The notes under the pieces were generated by a model that was not told the origin of the DNA, did not search any database, and worked only from the letters and a program-made list of their open reading frames with translations. A stretch of DNA of 64,000 bases from Ichthyophthirius multifiliis (lineage: Eukaryota; Ciliophora; Oligohymenophorea; Hymenostomatida). The stretch covers positions 62,001 through 126,000 of the forward strand of contig NW_004085883.1 of NCBI RefSeq assembly GCF_000220395.1. Direction: 5' to 3'. How positions within the stretch are numbered: the first letter of the stretch is position 1; every line of letters begins with the position of its first letter. A program made the position numbers and the translations under genes. Shown here in pieces: positions 12,669 to 23,551 of the stretch.

Positions 12669-14628
12669 TATTTTTTTTTATTTTTATTTTTTTGTAAATC
12701 AAAAATATTATTTTTTTTATATATATATATATATATATTTCTTTTTTTAATAATAATTTAAAAAATTATGTTTAAAAAAAAAAAATTACTTTTTCAAAAA
12801 GTTTTATTTTTTATTTGAAAAAAAAAAAAGACCAAAAAAATATAATTAGTAAAAAATAAAATAAAAATGTATATTATTAAATAAAGTAAATATTTAATAT
12901 TAATGAAATTATATTTAAAAATATTACTTTTTAGCATATTTTTTCTCTATTTTAATTTTTTTATAAACTCTATAGAAAATAAAATAATGTATAATTTGAT
13001 TTTTTTTGCCATTACTCAAAAAATTTGATAAAGTTATATTATTAATGTTAATTTATTTTTTTAGTTATTCAAAAATAAAAAAAATATATAATAATATTTA
13101 ATGATATTATTTATTTTCAATAAAATAATTTTATAAAAACATATTCTCTTTATTTATAATATAAATAGTATTAAGTTTTTGTTTCAAGCTATAAATTTCT
13201 ATTATCAATATATTTTACAATTACTAAATTTAATTTTATTAATGAATATATGAAAATAAAACTTTTGATATTTTTTTTTTTGCTTTAATATAAAATGATA
13301 TAATTAGTTTGTTTATAAAAAAATATAAATTCATAAACTTTAATTTAAATTTTATTTTTTTGGTTTAGTTTTTTTATAAAATATAAATAGTTTTTATATA
13401 AAAAAAATATTTATAATTATTTTTAAAAAATTCATAAAGATTTATAATAAGTGATATGAACGAAATACTTAATTTGTAAATATAAAAAAAATATCTAATA
13501 TTCATTAATAATATAATTTATGATTATTGAAAATATTCAATAAGTTTAATAAACAGAAGATATTATTTTTAAATAAATTAAATATAGTAAACGAAAATTA
13601 TATCGAATTTGAAAAATTATAAGAATAATAGTACTTTTCAATTAAAAATAAGATATAAAGAATATTATAATTAAATCTTAAATTCCCAAATGATTTATAA
13701 TAATAAAAAAGCTTTGAAATCTAAATAGAATTTATCTATATGCTAAATAAACAAGAAATCTATACGAAAGCTATTTTAAATTGCTTGAAAAATAAAATGA
13801 TATTAAAAGAACTATAACTGGTAATACTTATAATAACCTTTTGGAATATATCTTTACAAGTAATATATCTTAATAAAATAATAAAACTACAAATAATAAA
13901 TAAATATTTTTTTTAATAAGGAATATAAAAATTTGTATGAAAAAAATACAAAGTAATGAAAGGAAAATTATTTACTTAATAAAATGAAAGAAGAATAAAA
14001 ATAAGAAAATTTATTATAAAATAAAACTTGTTATTTTCAAAATTATTTTAAAAGAGTTTTTCGAAATAAGTAAAAATAATCAATTAAATAATATAAATTT
14101 AATTAAAAAATTTTAAAAAGAAAGACAGTCGAAAAATTAAAAAATTATAAGAGTTAAATGTATAAATATTGATTGAATTTTTAAAAAATATAAATTGAAT
14201 TACTACTATTACAATTTTTGCATCTAATGATTAAATAAACTCTTATAATTTTAGTTTTATTAATTAATGATATTTAAATAAAAAAAAAATATCTAAAAAA
14301 CATAAATACTTAAGATTTTTTATTTTCTTATATTAAAATATAAATAATTATGAATTTATGGAATAAATAATATATATGGTTTAATATTTAAATATATAAT
14401 TTTATATATATTTATTTTAATATTTTTTTATATTAAAAGAACAAAATTTTTTTTTTATTATAAAATTGACCATTTTATAATAATTTTAATTTTAACACTT
14501 ATTTTTTTTAATTTTTTTAACATTTATAAGAAATATTTAAATCAACAAAATATAAAAAATATTTTAATGTTAATTACAATAATAAATAAAAATATATAAA
14601 AATTAAGATTTTATATAATTTGAATTTT
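12669..14628. other. Large AT-rich gap with weak open stretches
   Basis: About 2 kb between the start of the ODAD3-like gene and the 3' end of the CCCH-phosphatase gene. The first 800 bases are A/T runs with nothing visible. The section 13530-14198 has slightly richer composition and open plus-strand frames (listed separately). Confidence 0.5.
13530..14198 (+). CDS. Possible unrecognised gene or gene remnant
   Basis: Two consecutive plus-strand frames look protein-like when TAA/TAG are Gln: one of about 136 codons ending near 13938 (it contains FEKLQEQQYFSIKNKIQRIL and FEIQIEFIYMLNKQEIYTKA) and one from about 13960 ending TGA at 14196-14198 with IKKLQELNVQILIEFLKNIN. Charged and aliphatic residues alternate as in helices, unlike the flanking noise. 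I cannot place a convincing start codon or the connecting intron, and no family is recognised. It may be a real small gene, a decayed one, or chance. Confidence 0.22.
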
Positions 14629-15752
14629 TCATAATTTAAACTAGAAAATTTCGCAATTATCGAAATTGATTCCTTTAGAAACATACCCATCAGGTTAAAT
14701 TCCTGGACTAGTAAAAGTACCCAGGAATGAATTATGAGAAATAATAGCTATTTTTTAATTAGTAATATCAATATTGTTTTATTTAATATATTTTCTAATA
14801 TACAATTTCATTTTTTAACTTCTTGTATATACATTTTTTACACTTTCGATACTTTTTGGGAAAGTTTAATCTATTTTTTCCAAAAGAAAATTTTAAACAG
14901 AAAGATTGTTTTAAAATTCACAATTTTAAAATAATTCAAGTTGCCAATATTCGTTTATTTTTTAGTCTTCATCTTGTAATAGATAAAAGTCTAAATTTAT
15001 ATCAAATTTAGTATTTTAATTTCTTTTATTTTTGAAATATCTTAGACTTTGCTTAATTTTTCAGTTAACAAAGGATTTATTATAAATTTTATTTTGGAGT
15101 TTTTTGGATGGTTTTTGAATAAAAAATTAGCAGTTTAAACTGCTCTTAATAAAGGGGAAATAAAAACTGTATGAATATCAATATCATTATAATATTTTGA
15201 CATTTTCTCACACATTTATATCCCAAAAGGGTGCAAAGCAGAGTCTATGAAAGGCTCGTTTGTTTAATATACATTTGATTCAGGATGATTGAATGAAATT
15301 CCGGTTTAATAAAAAAATTTGCTACTTATATAATTATACTCACTTAAAGAATGCCTTATTAAAAGTAATTCATTATCTGAATTGGGATCATAACTGTAAG
15401 GCTTTTCTAAAATGATGTTTAGTAGTTTTAAATCATCGTTAGAATATTATATCTTGTTGTTTTTGAGATTTTCCGAAAATTAAAAGGACGTTATTAAATC
15501 TGAACTTCTCATATTATGGTAATTATTACATTTCTCACCATATAAGCAATTGCCTTTTTTGAAAGAAATGCATTCCTTTTTTTAATGGATTTGTGGTATT
15601 TTGAAATTTTAATATTAATCGGAATTTCTATAGTTTTAGTGCAAATATATGCATTTTTCGTCAAATTTACAAGTTCCTTTTAAAAAAAATTGACAGATTT
15701 TATATATTTTTTTTTATTATTTATTGAATATATTTTTTTTAGATTATTCCAT
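14629..15752 (-). CDS. CCCH zinc-finger / histidine phosphatase fusion protein
   Basis: Starts MEQSKKNIFNKQQKKIYK. Residues about 20-90 hold two CCCH fingers: CQFFLKGTCKFDEKCIYLH and CISFKKGNCLYGEKCNNYH, spacing C-x7-C-x5-C-x3-H in both, the RNA-binding type. Residues about 125-370 form a histidine-phosphatase (phosphoglycerate-mutase-like) domain: LLIRHSLSEYN carries the catalytic His and its Arg, then LHPFGIQMCEKM, ISPLLRAVQTA, and the second catalytic His in IAIISHNSFLGTFTSPGI. All key residues are present. The TGA is at 14631-14629. Total length is one base short of a multiple of three: the frame slips once in an A-rich run at about 15.03-15.06 kb, between LSKVQDISKIK and KFDINLDFYL; I read this as an under-called A-run. 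No intron is needed. It is divergent from the kinesin gene, whose start is 219 bases away, so the two may share a promoter region. Confidence 0.85.
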
Positions 15753-15971
15753 TTTTTTTTTTTATAAACTAGATTTTTTTAAATTTTTTTATAAAATAAA
15801 TAAATAAATAAAAAGGCTTTATTTTTAATAAAATAAAATAGTAATTTATTCTATAATCAGAAGTTAATCTTTATATTAATATTAATTTACGATTTTTTAA
15901 TTAACTAAAAAAAATAAAAGCATTTATATAAATTTATAATATTAATAATTCATTTAAAAAAAAAAAATTAA

Positions 15972-18428
15972 ATGCAATAAAATAACGAATAAATAAATTT
16001 TCATGTATGTATTCGTATAAAACCCACAAACCTGCCTTCATACTGGAATACATTACAAATCGAAGGAGAGAAACATATAAAAAGCACAAAAGAAAATTCA
16101 ATATTATTAGTCCAACCAAACAATACTTAAGGAGACCAAGTTTTTATCTTTGATTAAGTATTTGATTAAAAATCGTCTACTTTATAAATATTTGAAAATT
16201 CAGTAAAACCATGTTTAGAATAATCTATATTTAAAGGATTTTCACATACTATATTATTATATGGAATGACTGGTTCTGGAAAAACTCATACTATGTTTGG
16301 GTGTTTAGAAGAGAAGAAATAAAGTGGAATAGCTTAAGAGACAATTAATTATATTTTAAATAAAGGAAATGCTAGGAATATTAAGATTTCTTATTTGGAA
16401 ATTTATAATGAAAACGTAAAAGATTTATTTAATGAAGATTAAAATAATAATACATTATAATTAATTGAAGATCCAGAAAAAGGAGTCTATTGTCCCAATT
16501 TAACTGAAAAAAATATCGCTAGTATGGAAGAAGCTGAGAGTTTATTAAAATAAGGAAACAAAAAAAGGATCATGGCAAGTACTAAAATGAACCAGTTTTC
16601 TTCTAGATCACATGTTATTATTTAAATTTCATTAGAAATTAATGAGTTTTAACCGAAATTATATATGGTGGATTTAGCTGGGAGCGAAAGGGCTTGCGAT
16701 AATAAAGGGATAAGGCAAAAAGAAGGGGCTAATATTAATAAAAGCTTACTTTCTTTAGGAAATTGTATTAATATATTATCTTAATCTTCCCAAAGTATGC
16801 ATGTTCCTTATAGAGATTCTAAATTAACTAGGCTATTAAAAGAAAGTCTTGGGGGAAATGCTAAAACGCTATTTATTGGTTGTATTAATCCTGCTTTTAG
16901 GTATGTCGAGGAAAGTGTAAATACTTTAAAATATGCATAAAGAGCAAAGAAAATAAAGAAAGAAGTTTATGAAAATGTGAAGATATTCTATGATAGATTT
17001 TAGGAAAATAATTTAGTTTTATTAGAGAAAAAATAAATGGAAGAAATTTAAAGGAAAAAGGATTTGTTGATTTTATAAAATAAAAATTAAAAAAAAGAAG
17101 AGTAAGAGAATTTACAAGAAAAATAAATTGAAAAGACAGATTTAAGTTTTTAAGATAAATATTATATTTGGACTTTAAAATATGAATAAATATTAGAAAA
17201 TAACAAATAAATTGAAATCTGTTTAAATTAAGTGGTTTCATAAAAATATATTAATGAAAAAAATATACACGAAATTATGGATTCAATAAATCCAGTAGGA
17301 ATGGCCTAAAAAGACATCAAAAATAGACTCGATAAATTGGATATTTTGAGAAATAATTTACTAGAATAAGACGAGTATATAAATAAATTAAAATAAGAGT
17401 AAGTTCTTGTTTATAATTAAAAAAATTTCATTGAAAAATAATTAGATGAATTATATACTGTTAAATATATAAATGAATGCTAGAAATTAACTAATTATAA
17501 ACTTTATAATACTCTAGAAGGTCAGAATAAAAAATTGGAATTACTTATAGATGATTTAGTGAAAAATTAACACTATTAAAAATAAGAATTGTAAAGGAAA
17601 GATTTTTTTATTTAAAAATTAAAATAGGAATTAAATGAGGAAAAGCTAAATTTATTGAAAAAAAATTTCCATAAATAAAGAAAGTCTTTAATTAATTTCC
17701 GATAATAGAGTTTTAGTTTTACTAATAATAGTAAATTAACTCCGAAAGATAAACATAAAAGTTATTTATAATTCTCGACTTTCGTACCTTCAAATAATGT
17801 TTCACTTTAGGCTATTAGAAATAGCTTTCATAATAGTAGGAACAGTATAAAATTAACTTCTGGGAAGAAATAATGTAGCCCAATAAATAGAAAATATAAT
17901 AACAATAGTAATAATTAGAGAGATTTTTATTTAGAATAATAAAAAAAATAAATGATTATTGAAAGTTAATTAAAAAAATTAAGAAAGAGATTAGGAATTA
18001 ATTAAAATGGATTATTAGCCAAATAAAAGAAATATTAAAATTTTTATAAGTAATAATAATAATAATTTTATTGTGAAAATTATTCTCGAAAATCTAAAAA
18101 TTCTCTTTCGGCAAGAAATAATAGTCATTTTAAAAAATAATAATATTAAGTAGATTCTCCTTATTAAAAGAAATAAAAAAAAATCCCTTTTGGAAAAAAC
18201 AATATTTTATAAAATATTTAATGTGTTTATTTAGATTGGAATGATAAAATAGATTATTTCGATAAAATTTTGATTAATAATAATTAATGTTTAGGTAATT
18301 TTGATTGTAGATTAATTTAATAAGATTAGTCTTTTGGATTTAGAAAAGAATTTAGTGAAAATAATTCTTCTTAAATTTATACATAATCTAATAATTTTAT
18401 ACCTGCTACTTCTATTAATTTATTATGA
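15972..18428 (+). CDS. Kinesin-8-like motor protein
   Basis: Single-exon gene of 818 residues from ATG 15972 ([18 protein letters not shown]) to TGA 18426-18428. The N-terminal motor covers roughly residues 8-330: P-loop [13 protein letters not shown], switch I NQFSSRSH, switch [11 protein letters not shown], and the neck side [18 protein letters not shown]. The phrase [18 protein letters not shown] resembles the loop of kinesin-8 (KIF18/KIF19/Kip3), which depolymerise or cap microtubule plus ends; this subfamily call rests on memory of that loop and of YAxRAKxIK. After the motor come coiled-coil segments and a Ser/Asn/Gln-rich tail. The motor has a relatively short N-terminal beta strand region but all nucleotide motifs are intact. 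No introns, unlike most neighbours. Confidence 0.92.
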
Positions 18429-18840
18429 GAGAAATTATATTAAATTTTTAAATATTATATATATAGGTGTTAAAAAAAAAATTATATATGTTTATTTAAT
18501 TTTATTACTGAAATTATAAGTAAAGTAATAAAATAAAATGTATTGTATTTATGTTTTATAAAAGAAATAAAAAATCTAATTAATTTTTGTAATATAGAAT
18601 TGTTTTATATAAAATAGTTTAAGTTCTCATCGAAATTTTAATAAATTTAACATTTTTCATATTAATTATTATATATATATTTATTTCCTGCTTATTTAAT
18701 ATATATCTTTAATTAAAAATTACTTTTAAATAATGTTTTCTTTTAATATTAAATATTTATATTTGATTTTTGTTTTTTGCGGGAAAAATAAAAAAACTTA
18801 CAAATAAACAAATACAATTTATTTAATACTAAAAAAGAAA
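18429..18840. other. Intergenic between kinesin and PMS2
   Basis: AT-rich, with a slightly more GC-containing patch at about 18775-18800 just upstream of the PMS2 start. Probably the kinesin 3' end and PMS2 promoter; no motif identified. Confidence 0.5.
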
Positions 18841-20294
18841 ATGTAAATATAAAAACTCAGTAGAGATTCTATATAAAATATTTGTGTTTCTTAAGTAATA
18901 ATAGATCTTTCTGCATGTAAACAAAAAAAAACAAAAAACAAAAAAACAAAAATAAAAAAAGGTGTAAAGGAATTACTAGAAAATAGCATAGATGCTAAAT
19001 CAACACTTATAGAAATTCAACTAAAAGACCAAGGACGAGACGGCATAATTGTAAAAGATAATGGCCATGGCATATCAAAGGAAAACTTAGATAAAATAGC
19101 CTAAAAAGGTTGCACAAGTAAATTAAAAGTATTCGAAGATTTAGAAAATTTAACATCATATGGATTTCGAGGAGAAGCATTAAACGCGATTAGTCTTTTG
19201 AGCGATTTGAATATAAATACAAGGACTAAGGATGATCCTATAGGTTAGAAATATTCATTCAATCAATAAAATATAGAGGGCTAGATAATTAAAAAAAACA
19301 TAAGTATGGAAATAGGTACTACTATATAATTAAGCAATTTATTCGCAAACATACCAGTAAGGAGATAAGAATTAGTTAAAAATATTAATTTTTAATATAA
19401 TAAAATAGTAAATTTAGTAACAGAATATGCTTTAATTTGTACTCAAATTTAAATTTTTTTGATCAATTTTTCAGAAAAAAATACAAGGAATGTTATTATA
19501 AATTCAGGAATGCCTATGGGGGATATTTTAGGAAAAATTAAGTAGGTATTAGGAGAAAAAATAGGGTAATAATTAGTATAGTTTAAATTGGAATTTAATA
19601 ACGGTAATAGTGTTTTAAAAGGATTTATTTAAAAAAATATATAAAGCGGGTCTTAAAAAGCAAATGTAGGCAAAAATATTACTTTTATGTATATAAACGG
19701 AAGACCTGTAAATTAGTTAAAGAAAATAAATTATGTTTTTAATGAATTTTATAAAAAATATAATTTAAATAGTAAGTATATATATGTTTTGGAACTAGTT
19801 ACTCCGGTCAAAAATTTAGATTTTAATGTGTCACCCGATAAGAGAGAAGTTTTCTTTTAGTTAGAAGGAGAACTTGTGAATTAATTAAGAGCTAAAATGA
19901 AAGAAATATTAGAAAAGGAAGACTTGGTGGAATAAAAAGTATTAGGAAGTTTAAAATAAAAAGATGAGTTATGTAATAATAATTCAAATAATAGATATAC
20001 TATTAATACAAGAAAATTAGCTTCTAATGATTAAAATACTAATATTGAAAATAATACTTCTATTAGTTAATCAATTAAAGAAAAAGGATATACGATTTCA
20101 GATTATTAATAAACAGAAATAAAATAGTAATAATCATAAGATGTTAAATAAAAATTATAAATAAAATAATTCGAAGCGGGTAATAATTAGTTTTCATATA
20201 ATATTTTTAATTATGAAAAAAATAAAAATAAAAATATATTTTAAAATTCTTTTTTAAATATTATTGAAAGTTAAAAAGATAATATAGAAAAAAC

Positions 20295-20328
<34 letters not shown>

Positions 20329-21143
20329 GTATTAAAATATATGAATATTCAAAAAAAAATATAAATACTTAAGAAAAAACTTATGACAAAAATGATAATT
20401 ATTAAAAAAATATTACTTTTATCTCTTAAAATGAAGAATAAAAACCATCAATAATAGAATAATATAAATCATAAGAATTTCCTGAATTATAAGACGATCA
20501 TGAAAATGTTAATGTAATAAATTCTGATTTTAAAAAGGAAGAATTTTTAAAATTATAAATAATAGGTTAGTTTAATAAAGCATTTATAATAGCATTTCAT
20601 TCTGAAAAAAAAATACTGATTTTAATTGATTAGCATGCTGCAGATGAAAAAATACACTTTGAACATTTTATGAAAGAAAATAAACCTTTTGGAGGTTAAA
20701 TGTTAATGCATCCGATTAAATATGAAGTTAATTTTTAAGAAAAGCAAATTCTGTTAGAATAAAAAAATATCTTTTATAAATGTGGATTTGATTTTTAAAT
20801 ATTAAATGAATATGCACTTATTTAAAAAATGCCTTGTAGTAAATATATTAATTTTAATATTAATGATTTCGAAGAAATTTTAAATTATTTAAGCAATTCT
20901 TATGATATTAATAGCGATTTTAAACCCAAAAAAATACAAAGAGTTATTGCTTCAAAAGCCTGTCATTCATCAGTTAGGGTTGGATAATGTTTAAATATTA
21001 AAGATATGAATTAAATTATTGATAATTTAGCTTCGTTATAGTCACCTTGGAATTGTCCTCACGGAAGACCAACAATGGTTAGAATTCCTCCTTTGGATGG
21101 ATTTTTAAAATAAGTTTAAGTTTATAAAGCATATTGTTTGTGA
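18841..21143 (+). CDS. PMS2: DNA mismatch repair protein PMS2 (MutL alpha subunit)
   Basis: MutL-family ATPase and latent endonuclease that pairs with MLH1. Exon 1 18841-18916 (MQIQKLSRDSIQNICVSQVI), intron 18917-18961, exon 2 to TGA 21141-21143. The GHKL ATPase is in the first 330 residues: ENSIDA, DNGHGI, GFRGEALNAIS. A Gln/Asn-rich linker follows, then the C-terminal dimerisation/nuclease domain with the metal-binding motif DQHAADEKIHFEHF (DQHAx2Ex4E), and the PMS2-specific ACHSSVRVGQCL and NCPHGRPTMV. These separate it from MLH1 and from yeast-type PMS1 lacking none of them. The coding length is one base short of in-frame: the break lies in the A-run just before an (AAT)n block at 20291-20330, inside the linker, where either an A-run under-call or microsatellite error would explain it. 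Confidence 0.96.
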
Positions 21144-21548
21144 CTTTTTTTTTTTATAATTATAAATTTTATGTATATTTATTTATTATCTTTTTTTATA
21201 AATTTTAAACTATATTTATAATTTAATTTTTTTAATAGTTTTAATTTATTTTTTTATTTAATATAATTTTATATTTAATATAAATATAAAATTAAAAGAG
21301 TATAAATATGATATTTTAAAAATATTTATAGATATTATAAATAAATATTTTATAGATAAATAAAAAAATATATAAATAATAAAAAAAATATTATACTTAT
21401 AAAAAAAATGAAATATTTACTGTCTTTACTTAAAGTTGCTTGATAAAACATGATAATAATAATAAATTAAAAATAATTAATAATTATCTAAGAAACAATA
21501 ATCATGATATGTATAAAAAGTAACATAAATAAATATTTATTATTATAT

Positions 21549-21610
21549 TGATGATTTACTATATCTTCATGACAAGTATTTTCATGGATGTTTTGTCATA
21601 GTTACTCTGA
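21549..21610 (+). ncRNA. C/D box snoRNA candidate, predicted guide for LSU rRNA
   Basis: C box TGATGA at 21549-21554 and D box CTGA at 21607-21610, 62 bases apart overall, flanked by short complementary TATAT/ATATA arms. An internal TGGATG is a plausible C'. The bases just upstream of the D box, GTCATAGTTACT, are complementary over 12 bases to AGTAACTATGAC, part of the almost universal large-subunit rRNA segment GGGAGTAACTATGACTC (rRNA sequence from memory). By the D+5 rule the target is the second A of TAA in that segment, the site guided by snR13 in yeast. The island is isolated in TA-rich DNA, so it would have to be transcribed independently or with its neighbour. Confidence 0.72.
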
Positions 21611-21612
21611 AA

Positions 21613-21617
<5 letters not shown>

Positions 21618-21662
<45 letters not shown>
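21618..21662. repeat. (TA)n microsatellite downstream of the first snoRNA candidate
   Basis: About 45 bases of TA, beginning eight bases after the D box. Another TA block (21836-21867) immediately precedes the second candidate. Confidence 0.9.
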
Positions 21663-21666
<4 letters not shown>

Positions 21667-21826
21667 TAATTTATTTAAATTTTTTTTACTTTTATTAATA
21701 TTTATTCTTAATAAACAGAAAAATAATAAAAAAGTTTATTTATAAAGAAACTATAATTATCTTAAACAACTTTATTAATTAATATAATATATTGAATTTT
21801 TAATTAAAATAATTAATGTAATATAT

Positions 21827-21870
<44 letters not shown>

Positions 21871-21871
<1 letters not shown>

Positions 21872-21933
21872 GATGATCACCAATTCTTAACGACGGTCTT
21901 CATAACTTAAATGTTGAGAACGAGAATTCCTGA
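21871..21933 (+). ncRNA. C/D box snoRNA candidate
   Basis: C box TGATGA at 21871-21876 and D box CTGA at 21930-21933, with a C'-like TGTTGA in the middle. The stretch ACGACGGTCT at about 21890-21899, in the position of a D' guide, is complementary over 10 bases to AGACCGTCGT, within the conserved large-subunit segment GGTTTAGACCGTCGTGAGAC (from memory); the D' box itself is degenerate. I could not match the guide next to the D box (AACGAGAATTC) to a known rRNA segment. Size, box order and GC contrast with the surroundings match the first candidate 260 bases upstream. Confidence 0.62.
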
Positions 21934-22464
21934 TAATTTTATATATATATATAATAATAATAATATTATTTATTATTTTTATATTAATTTTTATAATATA
22001 AATTAGTTAGTAAATAAAGAAAAAGAAATTAAATTTGGAAAAAATATTAAATATAAAAAAATAATTATATACATTTTTTATTTTTTATTAATTAATAATA
22101 AAATTAAATATGTTTTTAAAAATTTTTTTTTATATTTTGATTTGTTTATTTAATGTATATTACTTTTAAAAATAATTAATTGAAAATAAATAGTTAAATA
22201 ATGAATTATATAAAAAGTAAAATATTAACAATTATAATTATACTAGAAAAATTATAATATATACCCTAAAAATAATAAAATAAAATTTAAAAAACTTAGG
22301 AAATTCTTGACTTAACTAAAGTATAGGCCACTTAAAAAAATAAAATAAAAAAAGAAAAAAATTAATAAATAATTAATTTAAAAAAAAAAAAATTGTAAAT
22401 AAAAAAAACTCTATATAAATTAATACATATATATATATATATATATTTAACTTACTTACAAAAA

Positions 22465-23127
22465 ATGACATCAAGCTGTTTAATCTGTATATAAGATATA
22501 TTAAGCGAAGCAATACTAAACTGTTGCTCTCATCAATTCTGTTACGGCTGCATTTTGGATTGGATGTAATATAAAAAATAATGTCCTTTATGTTCTTAAG
22601 AAGTTCATTCTGTAAAGCACAAAGAAACTGAATATACTGTTTTTGTAAAGGATATTAAACCTATATAAAAATATTAAAATGAATAATAGGAATACTTTAA
22701 TCATAATTATTTATCTTTACAAGTAGATAAATTAATATATAAACTTGAATAAGTGGAAAATAAACTAATGCAAAATTAGGAAAAATATGATGATTTTCAT
22801 TGGCTTGTTTTTGATTAAATCGATATTAAAATTAGTTAATTGGAAGAAATTATAGATAATGTTTTAAGCTTTGATCCTAATGAAATTAAAATATAATGCA
22901 CTTAAATTGATGAACATTTGGATTTGATGAGAAATAACAAATGGAAAAAAATTTAAAGTATTTATTAAGAATTATATTCTTAAATATTATAAGACGAAGT
23001 CATTTTAAAAAATAAAAAACTTGAAATAAAAAAAGTTAAAAAAGAATAATAGTAAGAATATTATTGCTTGGATTAAATTAATATTAAAACTAATACCAAA
23101 AAAAAAGATAAAAAAGGAAAAAGTTGA
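22465..23127 (+). CDS. RING-finger protein (probable E3 ubiquitin ligase)
   Basis: Single-exon, 220 residues, ATG 22465 to TGA 23125-23127. Residues 5-48 form a RING: CLICIQDILSEAILNCC, SHQFCYGCILDWM and CPLCSQEV, giving C-x2-C, C, H, C-x2-C and C-x2-C in the expected order, with Pro in the last pair as in E2-binding RINGs. The remainder is helical and charged (LEQVENKLMQNQEKYDDFHW) and ends with a Lys-rich tail KKKDKKGKS. The RING at the very N-terminus recalls Topors/PHRF1-type ligases, but nothing beyond the RING supports that. The gene start is 530 bases after the second snoRNA candidate. Confidence 0.85.
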
Positions 23128-23322
23128 AATAAATTTTAAATGTTTAATTAAAAATAAAGTTAAATTTTCATTATTTTTTTATAAAAAAAAATAATATATA
23201 ATTGTTTTTAAATAAATATATACTTTCTTTTTTATAAATTACATTATATAAAAAATTAATGTTTAATTTTAATGATAAATATAAAATTTAGTTAAATTAG
23301 ATAAATAAAAATAATATGATAA

Positions 23323-23370
<48 letters not shown>

Positions 23371-23551
23371 AATAATATATATATTTATTGTCTTATATAT
23401 TTAATATATGTATATGTTGTTAAAATCTATTACATATATATACTTGTTTTTTATTAAATAAAGATAATATTTTTAACTTATAAAAAAATATAATTATTTA
23501 TAATTAAAATATTTAAATTAAAAAAAATTATAAAATAGGAAAATATTAAAA
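23128..23551. other. Intergenic, TA microsatellite
   Basis: AT-rich gap with a TA repeat at about 23329-23367. Nothing else visible. Confidence 0.6.

Larger units (their letters stand above)
21144..22464. other. Intergenic region carrying two snoRNA candidates
   Basis: AT-rich gap between PMS2 and the RING gene. Two islands with ordinary GC content stand out, at 21541-21612 and 21868-21935, both described as C/D box snoRNA candidates; they are separated by TA microsatellites (about 21618-21662 and 21836-21867). A weaker GC patch lies at 22300-22335 with no recognisable motif. Confidence 0.6.

Noticed and set aside
18841-21143. Calling the MutL gene MLH1
   Set aside because: The DQHAx2Ex4E nuclease motif, ACHSSVRVG and CPHGRPT are PMS2-type; the MLH1 C-terminal ending is absent.
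21400-21440. A third snoRNA-like patch upstream of the first candidate
   Set aside because: It has an ATGAAAT and a later TTGA, but the boxes are poor and I see no rRNA complementarity.
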